DNA of 64,000 nt from Cyathus striatus (Eukaryota > Basidiomycota > Agaricomycetes > Agaricales > Nidulariaceae), in the NCBI GenBank assembly GCA_025738555.1, contig JAOVFP010000009.1:434001-498000 (forward strand), in the 5' to 3' direction. Position 1 is the first letter of the stretch. Every line of letters begins with the position of its first letter. This document shows positions 35,619 through 47,363 of this stretch, in pieces. Under the pieces are notes generated by a model. It was given only the letters and a program-made list of their open reading frames with translations, was not told the origin of the DNA and made no database searches. The position numbers and the translations under genes were made by a program.

Positions 35619-36053
35619 GCCTGAGCACCTGTTATTATCAAGTCAAGTCTCAAATGACTATTCTGCTATCTACAAAGAACTTTCCAGGAAGATTATGCAA
35701 TATATAAAGAAACTCCCTAAGCAAGATAGATTTGTATGAAGGAGCAGAGCTAGACAGTCTCATATACAAGCAGGTGTTTTGAAGTATGGGAGATGTGCAT
35801 TCACTGGCATCAAAATAGCTGCAGAAGAGAAGCAATCAACAAAGGAAATATCAAAATATATCAAGAATGTCTTAGGTAAGAAGAAGAAGAAGACCAAGAA
35901 TGTTTCTGATGAGGAAAAAGGAGTATTTGGGCAAGCAGCCCATATTGTGGCATGAGGGTGCAGTGTGGCTGATCAGTACAGTGAGGAGTTTGCCATCAGT
36001 ACTGAATTCAGTCAACAATGTACTATGGTACATTTTACTGATGAAAATGTATA

Positions 36054-36907
36054 GGTAAACTCCAGAGGCTTCTGGTGTGGAATATTTTTTGTCATGTCTG
36101 TAGATGTTATGAACTACATTGGAAAGAACATTGATGGCTTCCACAACATCATTTTATTAACATTGTCAGGATCTCGTTCCGTTATCTTATCTAATCTTCT
36201 GATGTCTTATCCTATTGTCATGTGATTAGTCACATGACACACAATGCGGAAACCATGTGTATCAATATACATTACTCATCAAGACTATGGGCACAGTTGC
36301 ACAGTTTGGCCAGGCCTTTTACATATGTAGTAAGGTAGGGCTCAGATAAATCCAGCATCCTTATGTAAGCTTATTACATAAGTGCCAAGAGCGGCCAAAT
36401 ATGATATTTGGAAAATCAAAAGTTTACATGTTGTTATAAGTCTATGAGTTTGACTCTGAGGCTTCCTTCCATACAATAGCTAACAGTTCTGGAGGTAATG
36501 TGTGATGCCCATGGTACCTCTGGTTTACCCAAGCTGCCTCAGAACCATCAAGTCCATTCTGGTATGCAAAAATGAACCTAGCTGCTCAGTTGGCATAACT
36601 ATAATAATAGAGTAGGTGTAATTAGTTGACAGTATACTTGGAGATTTAAATATACATACTGAATGATTTGAACATGTGGAATTATAAGATATAACAACTA
36701 GATAATAAGAGAATACTATGGTAGGTAATATATGTAAGTAAGAGTATGGCTAAATATAAAGAGCTCTGCTCACCTCAGTTCTTGTATTGTTGTGAGACAA
36801 ACTGAGAGAGCAGATATCTTTTTAATCTACTTAAATACTAGAAAAAGATTGAAAAATTGTAAGTATCATGAGTCAATGCACATCATAGGCAGGGAGAGTT
36901 GGCATCC
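36054..36907. other. Anonymous AT-rich sequence
   Basis: No gene seen. A segment near 36168-36250 keeps a few CpG sites and has TGTCAGGATC and CACATGACA motifs that could be an LTR fragment; no target duplication was found. Confidence 0.35.
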
Positions 36908-38724
36908 TGTTTGTCAGCATGGCACATTAATAGAGCATGGATTGCATAAGCAACCCTCCACATTTCAACACTCCCCCTCAATTCTTGTGTGCCCTTAATC
37001 CCAATTGTGTCATGAAATGTTTCACCTTAGCACTTGAAAGCACCTTCATCAATGTATCAGCTATCATATCATCCATGGGACAGTAAACCAACTTAATCCT
37101 CCCTTCCTTGACAATCCAGTGGATAAAGTGGAATTGAATATAAATGTGCTTGGTTCATGCATGATATTGTTGGTCCTTGGTAAGTGCTATTGTGGATTGG
37201 TTGTTGCCATATAGGGTCATAGGTCCTGATATTTTACCAAACAGTTGTCCAATCAGTGTCCAGAGCCAGAGTGCTTCTTTGGCAGCATGAGTAGCTGCCA
37301 TATATTCAGCTTCTGTCATGGACAATGTGATGAGATCCTGTCACTTTGAGCTCCATGACACAGCTCCCCCATCTATCAGGAATGCATACCTGGAAACTGC
37401 CCTATGGTGCTCCAAGTTACTTCCATCCATGTTACCAAATCCTTTGATGTCTAATGATTTATGTCCATAGGTGAGTTTGTACTCCCTTGTTCCTGCAAGA
37501 TATGCATAGACTGCAGCTACTGCTTCCCAATGCACTGGTCCAGGATTTTCATTGAAACTCACTAGCTGGCTGACTGCATAGGTGAAATATGCACTTTTGA
37601 CATTGACCTGGTGGATTTCATAGTCAAGTCAAGCAGCATATGCAAGGATGACATGAATTTATGCCATCTTGGCTACTGGAGCATATGTGTCAAAGAAATT
37701 CACCCCAGGGACTTGGGAGAAGCCTTGTGCAATGAGGCAAGCTCTATATTGCTGGATGTTGCTGTTCATATCTCTCTTTACAGCATACACGAACTGGCAC
37801 CCAACTATGTTCACATCTTGAGGTGGGACTTCAAGCATCCAAGTCCCATGTGCCTCAAGTGCCACTTGTTTCTCAAACATTGCCTCTTCCCATTGTGGCC
37901 AGTTCAGACTTCATTTTGCTTCTGCAAATGAATGTGGTTTGAGCCTGTGAGCTTCTGCCATTGCTGCTGCCATTGCAAGCCCTGTGATCTCCTCTTCCAG
38001 CTGGGGTGTCTTGCCAGCCTCCTCAAAACTTCCAGGGACCTGCATTCCTTTCAGGAGAGCATTACACAAGGATCTTCTAAGTGTTGCAGTTCCAATGCCA
38101 GCCTGGATGTTGTGCATGTATTGTGATGGTTTATGGTTGTGCTGTGGACAAGTATCCTCAGGGATAGCTGGGAGTGATGAGTTCATAGGAGTAGCAGGTA
38201 CATCATTCTGCTTATCTGTGGGATGCTCCCCTGACTCTCTTCTCTTAGCCCTTCTTCAATGTTGGGGTTGATACCCTTTGATTCCTCCCCCTCAAGCACA
38301 ATGTCTTTGACAACAGCAGCTGGTACCTCAGATTCTAAAAAGAAGACTGAACACTCCACCCCCACACTTTGTTTATCTGGCCAATACAGTGATGCCCATT
38401 GCTATACAAGTCATATCCAATCCATCATCCTTTGCATGCATGAGTATGAATCTTTCTGCCATCCAGATCATGAACCCACACCTTACATCCCCACAGTGGC
38501 AATCTTCCCAAGTATGGTACCTTATTATTGACCAGTTCATAGGGTGTCTTACCATTTAGTGACTTTGTAGATGTATGTCATATCCCATATCACCTACTTC
38601 CAGACCTCTAGTCTATTACTCCACCATTTCCCCCATTACTCCAGACTTTTGATTATGCTCTTAATATTACTTATTGCTTACTGTATATAGATTACTTATG
38701 TTTCCTTTCTTCCATCCTACTGAG

Positions 38725-39352
38725 TAGTGTTGTTAACAGTGCAGTCTGGCTAAGCTCAGCTCGGCCCTCATCAGCTCTTGCAACAGCTTGGCCCTTTTAG
38801 CTTGGCTAGTGGCTCTAGCTGGTGGGACCATTGAAATGTAATATATTTAGAAGGTCATTACATAAGTAGGCCTCATCTATTTAACACACTAGTTAAGTTT
38901 CAAGGATGGTCCTTAAAAGCAATTCATTGGTTAGTATTTGGTTAGTATACTAAATTGTATGTTCACAGCACAATATTCACAGAAGATATATAGAATTATT
39001 CTATTTACAAATACTATATACCACATTATATGCTTTAGCACACACCACTTTCTACACTACTTACTTCTGTGAAAATGATTGAAAGATGAAGAGAAAATGA
39101 GGTGCAGATAGGGCTGCCAATGCAGCACTTAACCCTAAGTCAACCCTGTCCAACCATCAAAATTAGCCTCTGTTATGCTCATGTGGCAAGATGGGAAGTC
39201 CAAGATTGGAAGGAATTGGAGGGTCTACTCGAGCTGTTAGCAAGCAGCCAGCTGCAGCTAATAGCTGTTAGCCTTATTTACAGCTTGGCTCAACTCAAAT
39301 ACAGCTTGGCTCAACAGCTCAACGGTCCTGAGCTGGGCCATTAACATCACTA
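38725..39352. mobile_element. hAT-like MITE (628 bp) nested in solo LTR
   Basis: The 8-bp duplication CTACTGAG lies at 38717-38724 and 39353-39360. The ends are inverted: TAGTGTTGTTAA at the left and TAGTGATGTTAA (complement) at the right. TAGTG termini with 8-bp duplications are typical of hAT elements. Subterminal GCTCAGCT and CAGCTTGGC motifs recur in both orientations. The intact LTR at 59451-60114 shows the empty site. No ORF. Confidence 0.85.
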
Positions 39353-39859
39353 CTACTGAGCTATCCCCTCAGTAATGTAGTATACATCTCATAGTGAGTT
39401 ACTTATCATTCTTAAGTATGCCACTATCTGTTTCACTTTACACTGCCATATACACTCACTTCTCCAATGTGTTTTATTATGTTTAATTAGTTATAGTATT
39501 CATTCTACATATGCCTACCCTGACCATACTTCTCTGCTGGCCTTGGCCAGCAGCCTTTACTTACTCTGAGTCTCTAGTATTTAAGTAGCACTTGATTTGT
39601 ACTTAGTCTTTAGTTTCATATTGAACTACATCCTCACCCTTCATCTGACTTGAGTTATACCTCTCATCTTCTAGTCTCTTGTCTTCTCCAAAGGGCTTGC
39701 CCTTACTCCAAAATCCAGGACCAGGAATCTCAGGGGCACAGCACACAAGCTGAAGCTGAAATCTTACTCCCTGAGTTATTGTTCTCCACCTTTGTCTTAC
39801 ACTCACCCTCACTTCTCCATAGTTACCTCCTCATACTCCACCACCAAGTCAGGCTAGGG

Positions 39860-40795
39860 CAGTAATTTACATTCCTCCAAGAGGTCTGTACAGATCTGTA
39901 CGGATCCACACGGATTCGTACAGACCCGTACAGACCTGTATAGATACCATACAGAATTTATATAGTAGCTATTATTATTATTAGAGGTGATTATTCTATA
40001 TGGATTCTATACATATTCTGCATGGATTCTGTGTGGATTTATGCATTGCTGCCTTGTCACACATGTCAAGTGTAACCCTAGGTGAAAAGTGTCACACTAT
40101 ACAAAATCCATGATACACTCAATATATAGTATCATTCTCAATGCATAGTATCACACTTAATGCATAGTGTTATGCTTAATGTATAGTGTCACACTCAACA
40201 CTTAGTGTCACACTTAATGCAGAGTGTCACACTCATCACTTAGTGTTATGCTTAATGCATAGTGTCATGCTTAATGTATAGTGTTATGTTTAATGTATAG
40301 TGTCACACTCAACACTTAGTGTCACGCTTAATGCATAGTGTCACACTCAACACCTGGTGTCACGCTTATAGTGTCACATTTAACATATAGTGTCACACTC
40401 AACACTTAGTATCACACTCAACACCTAGTGTCATGCTTATAGTGTCACATTTAACATATAGCATCACACTGAACACCTAGTGTCACTCTTATAGTGTCAC
40501 ATTTAACATATAGTATCACACTCAACACCTAGTGTCATGCTTAATGCAGAGTGTCACATGCAAGGAAATAAGTATAATAAAATTCTGTACAGAATTTTCA
40601 GGTCTGTAATGTGGAATTCCGAGGAATTCTGTGTAATCCGTACGGAATTTTCAGAATCTGTGCAGAATCTGTACAGACCCAAAAAAACCCCTGCCAAAAT
40701 GAAAAAAATCTGTGCAGATTCCACACGGATTCCGAAAATTCTGTATGGATTCCGCGCGGATCCGTACAGAACACATGGCTAAGTGTAAAGAGCTT
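39860..40795 (-). mobile_element. Satellite-bearing hAT-like element, family 1, copy B (936 bp)
   Basis: The 8-bp duplication GGCTAGGG lies at 39852-39859 and 40796-40803. Read on the plus strand it starts CAGTAATTTACATTCC and ends GTGTAAAGAGCTT, the reverse orientation of copy A. The centre (about 40080-40555) is the same satellite in a more degenerate form (TCACACTCAACACTTAGTG). It sits in the nested solo LTR, so it arrived after the copia element and after that LTR. Confidence 0.88.
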
Positions 40796-43417
40796 GGCTA
40801 GGGGCATGGTCATGACAATGTGCAGTTCTTCAAGAAGGTGGCATGCAGCAATGCTTCACTCCACAAAAATGTAGGTAGCACAGCTGTTAGTAACATTGTA
40901 TGTACCTTCTTGAGTAATGTGTGGTTAAGTCGCTCAGAGATGCCATTCTCCTCAGGGGTATCATGAATGGTAAGCTTTTGTTGTATCCCATGCTGGTCTA
41001 GGTACTGACAAAATTCATCAGACAAGTACTCACCTCCTTGGTCTGAGCACAGACAAATAACATGTGTCTTCAGGTGCATGTCAACTCAAGCTTCGAAGCT
41101 CTTGAAAGATGTAAAGGCCTCATCTTTCATATGGAGAAGGTAAATCATTGTCCAGCATGAAAAATCATTTGTGAAACTGATAAAATAGTGACACTTTCCC
41201 AAAGTCTCCATGTCTGCTAGCCCCCATATGTCCAAGTGCACTTCCTCTCCAAACAAGGTAGCTTGTGGACCAGCACACTCCTTCAGAACAGGCTTGTGAG
41301 AAGCCTTTGCTTGGATGCAGACATTACACTGCAAAGGTTCATCCAAGTTGATGAGTTCAATCCTGCTAACCAAGCCCTTAGATACCAATTCCTTCACTGC
41401 TCATGGGGCAATGTGGCCCATCCATCTATGTAAATCCATGACTGACAACTTCATCACTCTGGGGTCTACTGCTGCTGCTGCATGCCCACCATGAGGTACT
41501 GTGTACAATCCACATGTCTTTGGTATGTGACCAATCATATCACTCACTTTGCTCCATTGAAACTCACATGCACCACCTCTAAAAATGGTATAATACCCCA
41601 TGTCGTCAATTTTGCCAACTGATACAAGGCAGAATCCTAGTGCTGGAGTGTACAAAACATTTGTAAGTTGCATTTTTGTTTTGTCCTGGCCATTTGGGAC
41701 TGATAGGACAATATTCCCAATCTCTTCAGCTGTAAATAGCTGCTGGTTGGCTGCAGTTAATGAGCATGGGAGTATGGCTGTGAAGCTAATGAAATCCTTC
41801 CAAAATAGAGACATATGGTGAGAGGCTCCAGAATCATACAGGTTGCATGGGTCAACCTTTGTTCCAGTGGCTGTTCCAGTGGTGACCATGTCCATTACTG
41901 GGTTCAACATCCTAACCTCAGTGGGTAAGGGATCTCCATCATCATTGGATAACTTGACAAGAGAGAATATATCTTCATACTCTACATCCTCAATGTGTTC
42001 TGTGCATGGCAGTGTACCAGTCCTGTCCATAGTGTCCTCCAGACTTTCTCCATCTTCAAGAATAGTGTTATCAGTGCAGAATACTGTCCATGCACTGGCA
42101 ATCTCATCCAGGCTAGTGGCAGTGAATGCTGAACCATTGTTTCTGCCAGAGGAGGATTTGGATCAGGGTTTTGATGTGTTACCATCTCACCCATCCTTTT
42201 CATCATCCTTCTTCAGGGAGGGACATTGGTCCTTTTTGTGTCCTTGGCCACCACAATTCCAACATTCACTTGTTGTATATGATTCTTTCCACTGTTTATC
42301 CTTCTGTTGATGACCTCCACCTGAATGTGAGCTGGGCTTCTCACTCAACATAGTACTATATGCAGCAACTCCAGATGAGTCCAAAGTATTTGAGTCCTTC
42401 ACCTTTCTGACACCCTTTTGCTTCTTGTCACCATACACTCAGTCCCACTCCTGAAGAACCAGGTGTACCATGTAGTCTGGCTTGAGCTGTGTAGTGAGAT
42501 GCTTGGTTGATGACTTGGTATCCAGGGAGGGTAAAGAAGTGGAGGTAGTTGCTGTAGTAGATGTAGCTGTAGTGATTGTCAAGGTTGAAGTACTGGGGGC
42601 AATAATATTGCTTAATTCTTGACCAGTTGTGCCCTCAATTGTTGCAATGATGGCTCACACATTAGCATCTATCTGGGAAATATAAGTGGATAAGTCTGGT
42701 AGTGGCTCTAGGAAATTTATAATGAGACTCTGGTATTCATTGTCTGTAACTATAATTCCTAAAGCCTTCAGCTTCTCATACTCCATATTCACTCTATCAA
42801 ACTCATTATGTAAGTTTGCTCCATCCTGATAGTGCAAGGCCAAAAACTTCATTTGAAGGTTATTCCACATCAACATGGACTTGCTTGTGAATTCCAATAC
42901 AATCTCTGACCACTTCTGAGCCACAGAAGGTTTCGACAAATACTTTGTAAGTATAGAGTCAGGAAGCTTTTGTATCAACAGGTGGGACACCAAGTCCTCC
43001 TCCTGCCATGCCTCAAGCTCTGAGGAATTGTCCTTCAGTTTCATGGCTTGCCCAGTAAAGTGCTTCCACACTTTCTGAGCTCTCATAGCTCCTTTGAAGC
43101 AGGTCTCAAACATGACCCAGTTCTCACCTGAACTGTCAAGCCTATCAACAGCCTGGGAGAAATTTACAAGGCCTGTGCTAGTTGTATTTGATATGTCAAA
43201 ATGTGTTTCATGTATTTGGTAAGTGCAGTTCAATTGGCAGGGGTGGAGCCCATAACCTGTTTGTTGGCACAGTGCATCAATAGAGCATGGATTGCATAAG
43301 CAACCCTCCATGTTCCAACAGGAATATCATCCAGGCATGCCAAAACATTCTTTATCATAGTATCTTGTCCTGAAGTTTGTTGAGTATTGTGATATCAAAG
43401 TTTTGCAGCACTCCAGT

Positions 43418-43728
43418 ACTATTGAGATTTCAGCCAGCACTTTAATATCTAGCAGATTAGTCACATGTTATGTAAGCAAGAGGGTAGGGGATCATTGGAG
43501 AACATAGTAGCACATGTTGGAATATACAGGGAGATTATGGGAGTATCTGGAGTAGAATTTGGTAGAATATAGTAGCATACACTAGAAAATAGTAGTTACT
43601 TGTCTATTATGTATATAAGCCCTCTGTATGAGGCACTAGCAATCTTAAGTTCTCATTTACACTTAAATAAAACACTCAAAAATCACAAGTACTGCTCTAT
43701 AAAATTGAGTTTGCAATGACACTTTGGG
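43418..43728. repeat. LTR-like sequence, inverted partner of 44340-44629
   Basis: About 300 bp containing TATGTATATAAG (TATA-like) followed by AGGCACTAGCAATCT. It matches the reverse complement of 44340-44629 over nearly its full length. The exact ends are unclear and no target duplication was found. Confidence 0.55.
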
Positions 43729-44339
43729 TAAAAATCACATATGTCATCAGCAAATTCCCCACTGGCTAAATCAGTAAAGTTAGCCAGATTTAGTTAAAGT
43801 TAGTCAAATTTAGAGATTATTATTGTATTTAAGTTAATATAAGGTGCACTGTATCTAATATGTACTAAATATGTACTAAATTTAGCTTATTTGAACTAAT
43901 GTGAAAATATTAAGATAATAAAGTATTGGGTTAGGACAGAATAAGGGTTTCTAAGTAAAGGGAATACTAATACATCCCTAAAATGTATTATGTTCAACTT
44001 AGTTTGACTACCATTAGTGTTATGTGCAAACCATATCTTTGAATTTCATCAAGTACATGGTTTTTATGGAAAGTAATACTACTTCTAAGTAGATTGTCAC
44101 TAGGTTGTAGTAGTTGTTAGTTAAATTCTGTAATTTATATACATAATTTATGGAGAGAGATATAAAGAGTGAGTACTTAATGTCAATTGAACCTGTCAAT
44201 GCATCAATGCATCACCTGGGAAGTGATGAGTTGACCCAAGGAGTCAGGATTTCATTTGCCATTTCAAACTCTGTTCACACCAGTCTAATCTGGTCATGTG
44301 ATATGTTGAATTTCCCATGTTGTCATCAATGTGTTAATG

Positions 44340-44629
44340 TGTCAGCATAGCTCTTTGGTATTGTGATTTTGAGTGTTTGTTTTAATGTGTGAATGAGAAC
44401 TTGAGATTGCTAGTGCCTCATACAGATGACTTATATACATAATTGACAAGTAACTACTGTTTTCTAGTGTAAACTACTATATTCTACCAAATCCTACTCC
44501 AGATACTACCATACTCTTCCTATATATTCCAACATGTGCTACTGTGTTCTCCAATGATCCACTACCCTCTCACTTATATAACATGTGACTAATCCACTAG
44601 ATATCAAAGTGCCAGCTGAAATCCCAACA
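44340..44629. repeat. LTR-like sequence, inverted partner of 43418-43728
   Basis: It starts TGTCAGCATAG and ends ATCCCAACA, LTR-like TG...CA ends. About 610 bp of anonymous sequence lie between the two inverted copies. They could be two solo LTRs in opposite orientation or the arms of one rearranged element. Confidence 0.55.
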
Positions 44630-45189
44630 TTTGGAGCCTGAATTCAACTTAACAGAATCTTACTGCTTGTCAATTCTTGCCTCCCTCCCTCTGTCATCTT
44701 CTTGCCCCTCTTGCCCTTTCACTCCTCTGCTCCTCTGCCCTCTTCCCCTTAATAACATGTAGAAGCCCATGTTCATCCCCTGCTTGCATCAACTTCCATT
44801 CTCATCCTCAAAGCCTGCTCCTCCACCTCTGATGCCATGGCTGACTCCACTTCTGCCAGTGGGGCCATGTCTGGAACCACATTGAGGATCAGTGTATGTT
44901 GACTTGGACTCTGCCTGCCCTTCCTGAAACAGAATGCACCCAGACAGTTTTGGCTGCTTTCCACCAGTGCCCTCTTTAATGTACTTGTTCCCTTGGACCA
45001 TATCCTACTCCACCTTGTTACCTCAAACTTTTTGCTCACCTTTCTTGTTTTTCTTCTGAAGTTCAACATATGTTGCTGGGTATGTAAGTACCTCTCCTTG
45101 TTACACTTTTCTCTTCTCAATCCCACCAGACCCCTTTCTTTTCATGTGACCATCTATTTATAGTACTGATACATGTTTCACCTTCATCA

Positions 45190-45217
45190 CCCCTTACCCC
45201 TTACCCCTTACCCCTTA
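45190..45217 (+). repeat. Short (CCCCTTA)4 microsatellite
   Basis: Four tandem copies of a 7-bp unit. It is not the fungal telomere motif TTAGGG. Confidence 0.85.
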
Positions 45218-47358
45218 TCAATCCCCACCACTCTGGTTTGTCATACTACTGACACAGACACTGCTTACTGATACATTTCATCTATTTATGTATGTATTTC
45301 ACTTCCTTTTTAGACCTCTGCCAAGTCTTGGCAAGTTATGGACTCTATTTATAAGTAGCATAGTCTTCTGTGAATGGACCATGCTTCTTTTGTATAAATA
45401 GCTCATGTATTCTGATCAAGCTTCTTCAGCTTGATTTTAGTTTAGCTATCATCCAGTATAGCTGAACTCCTCTCTATCACCTCAGACTCAGAACACCACT
45501 ACTTCTATTTGCTTCTCAAGTGCCACTGTGAGAATGCCATTGAGTTCATTAGTGTGTGCAACAAGTACAACTGTTTAGACTCTGACTTTGTCATGCAACT
45601 TACAAGTGTAGTGACAAGTCACATGATTATAATATCACAAGATTAGACAAGATTAGAATATCATGTTATCAAGATATCATGAGACCAGCTCAGATCATAA
45701 CACTCCTCTTTTTCATTTCCTTGCTTCACAAGTAACAATTAGCACTCATGTCACATTTATAGACCTATGATATGGTTTATCTGGTGTATAAAGTATGTTA
45801 CATGTTTTATGATTGAGAGTGCACATGTTATGTTGGTTATTGAAGGATTGTCTTACACTAGATACTGGGACATTGATGTATCATTTGTTGTAATTACTGT
45901 AATAGAGGGATGTATAATCAACAGTAATTACTGTAGGTGCTGATGTATCATTTACTGCAACTATAAGCAGAACCTCACACTCTTAGTAATCTATGTGCAC
46001 CATCCTGACACAGGGGGCTGTCATTAGAGCAATTTCCAAAAGTGTCCCCCCCATCACACTCTTGTCCTGACATTGCAATCCATATTCAGATGGATGCACA
46101 TCAATTCATAATTCAATTGATCTTTCATTAACTCATTGTTCCATTGATCATTTCTCAATATACTTGTAACACTGAATTAACATAAGCTATGTTGCTTCCT
46201 TCAGTTAGTATGTTTTTCTCCCTTAGTCAGATATATTTTCTGATATTTAAAATTTCCTAAAGTCATGTTAGAAACATACTAATATACTAAAATTCTCATG
46301 TCTAACATATATATATAGAGGTGTATGCATTTGTTGGTATAAAATGGAGAAGAGACAAATCTGCTATGCAAAAGTTATAGTGTCAATGGAGACATGTTGG
46401 GGGCATAGGTGCATGCACATGATGTGAACCAGGTGAAACTCAGCCACTCAAGCCTCAGGTACTAAGGCACTAAATGATATGGAAGTGTCCATTGAAATCA
46501 TATGTTGCATACCTTGGTAGCTGGAGTTACATCCTGGGAAGACCATATCATAAGGAAGTTTTTGCAGCAGAAAAACATAGAAATATAATGTATTCTGCAG
46601 GTCCCACCATACAAAAAAAGTGAACAACATTCATTTAAATATTATAATCTATGTATTCAAGGTACTAGACAATGTACAAAGCTATCTTTTTGTTTTGGTC
46701 TGACAAAAATCTATAACTCTTACAAACTTGTGCTTATGAGCATAGAGAGAGAATTGTAATTTAATTAGGGGTGCATGCAGTATGTGATAGACTTGCTAAT
46801 ATAATAAGTATAGGAGATGGCACAGTTAGTAGAGCTTGCCATCCTTCATTAAAGAAAAATATTAACATGTGTAATGTGTGCCAGCTGGTGAATGATTCTG
46901 CAATCTTTTTCAGTAACACACCTAGAAAGCAATACAATCAGTATCAAGGCTGTCAAATTATGAAGCAAGAATTTCATATATATATCACCAAGATTTGAGT
47001 GTAACCTATAGTGTGAGACAAACATGCTAGAATGACATACACAATTTTTATTAGTGGAATCATTCCATGTTTTGCATTTCAAAGTAGATACAGCACAAAG
47101 CTTTAAAGAAGCACAATTAATTTTGTGGGGTACATCACATTAATAAAATAGAATTCAGCTATTTTTAGCCTTGTCAAATAGGAAATGTGCCAGGCAAGTG
47201 TGAGGGCACAATGAGGGCAGGCTGGTGGGACAGACTGTGATGTATAATCTATTAGTAATTACCAAGAATGTGTATGTAATATTCATCAGCTTCTCAGTCT
47301 CTTTCAACCTCACAGTAATTGCTGTATATATACATCATTAGTTTACAGCAATTACTGC
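45218..47358. other. Anonymous AT-rich sequence
   Basis: No gene seen. Short motifs such as GATGTATCATTT and GTAATTACTGT recur in direct and inverted order near 45890-45970 and again around 47230-47360 and 47975-48040 on both sides of the solo LTR; they may be remains of a small inverted-repeat element. Confidence 0.35.
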
Positions 47359-47363
47359 AATTG

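Larger units (their letters stand above)
34164..36053 (+). pseudogene. Unidentified ORF split by a hAT-like element
   Basis: A coding-like frame begins near 34164 and runs through two TAA codons to 34650. It resumes in the same frame after the transposon at 35627, giving GLKNGPEHLLLSSQ across the junction when one duplication is removed. It continues past TGA codons to about 36053. The second part is rich in Lys (a KKKKKTK stretch) and includes DEEKGVFGQAAHIVA. I do not recognise a family. It could be a host gene copy or part of a transposon. The frame continuity over ~900 bp makes chance unlikely. Confidence 0.5.
38576..40817. mobile_element. Solo LTR inserted in copia element 1 integrase, itself carrying two hAT-like elements
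   Basis: It starts TGTCATATCCCATATCACC and ends GGTCATGACA, with the near-perfect duplication ATGTA/ATGTG (38571-38575 and 40818-40822). Without its two inserts it corresponds to the 664-bp solo LTR at 59451-60114. It breaks the integrase between the CTLS and KSLNGKTPYEL segments. The inserts are 38725-39352 and 39860-40795. Confidence 0.85.
36975..43250 (-). pseudogene. gag-pol of copia element 1
   Basis: From about 43200 to 40823 one frame holds a UBN2-like gag (about 42660-43200), a zinc knuckle CWNCGGQGHKKDQC (about 42210-42260), protease YDSGASHHM (about 41800-41840), and integrase with zinc-binding residues (CNVCIQAK, near 41310) and CSDQGGEY (about 41020). All stops in this stretch (about 42654, 42450, 42185, 42165, 41398 and 41080) are TGA. 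After the nested insertion integrase ends around 38200-38570 (KTPYELVNN onward). The RT start is at about 37660-37880 (YAPVAKMA). A deletion near 37590 joins the RT fingers directly to the region after the palm, so the YVDD box is lost. The RNase H end lies at about 36975-37330. Confidence 0.82.
36908..43320 (-). mobile_element. Ty1/copia element 1 (inactive, nested insertions)
   Basis: Minus-strand order gag, zinc knuckle, protease, integrase, RT/RNase H is that of Ty1/copia. Both ends carry the same 63-bp repeat (36908-36970 and 43258-43320), starting TGTTTGT and ending CAACA. The purine-rich strand TTGAGGGGGAG lies beside the left copy (polypurine tract) and GGTTATGGGCTC beside the right copy (primer site, also present in copia element 2). 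The repeats are far shorter than normal LTRs and I find no target duplication, so at least one end may be truncated. The element is interrupted by a 2.2-kb nested insertion in integrase. Confidence 0.82.

Noticed and set aside
36908..36970. Full-length LTRs for copia element 1
   Set aside because: Only 63 bp are shared by the two ends and the flanks do not match as target duplication, so full LTR limits cannot be claimed.
45190..45217. Telomere-like repeat (CCCCTTA)4
   Set aside because: Only four units, internal, and not the fungal TTAGGG motif; a simple microsatellite.
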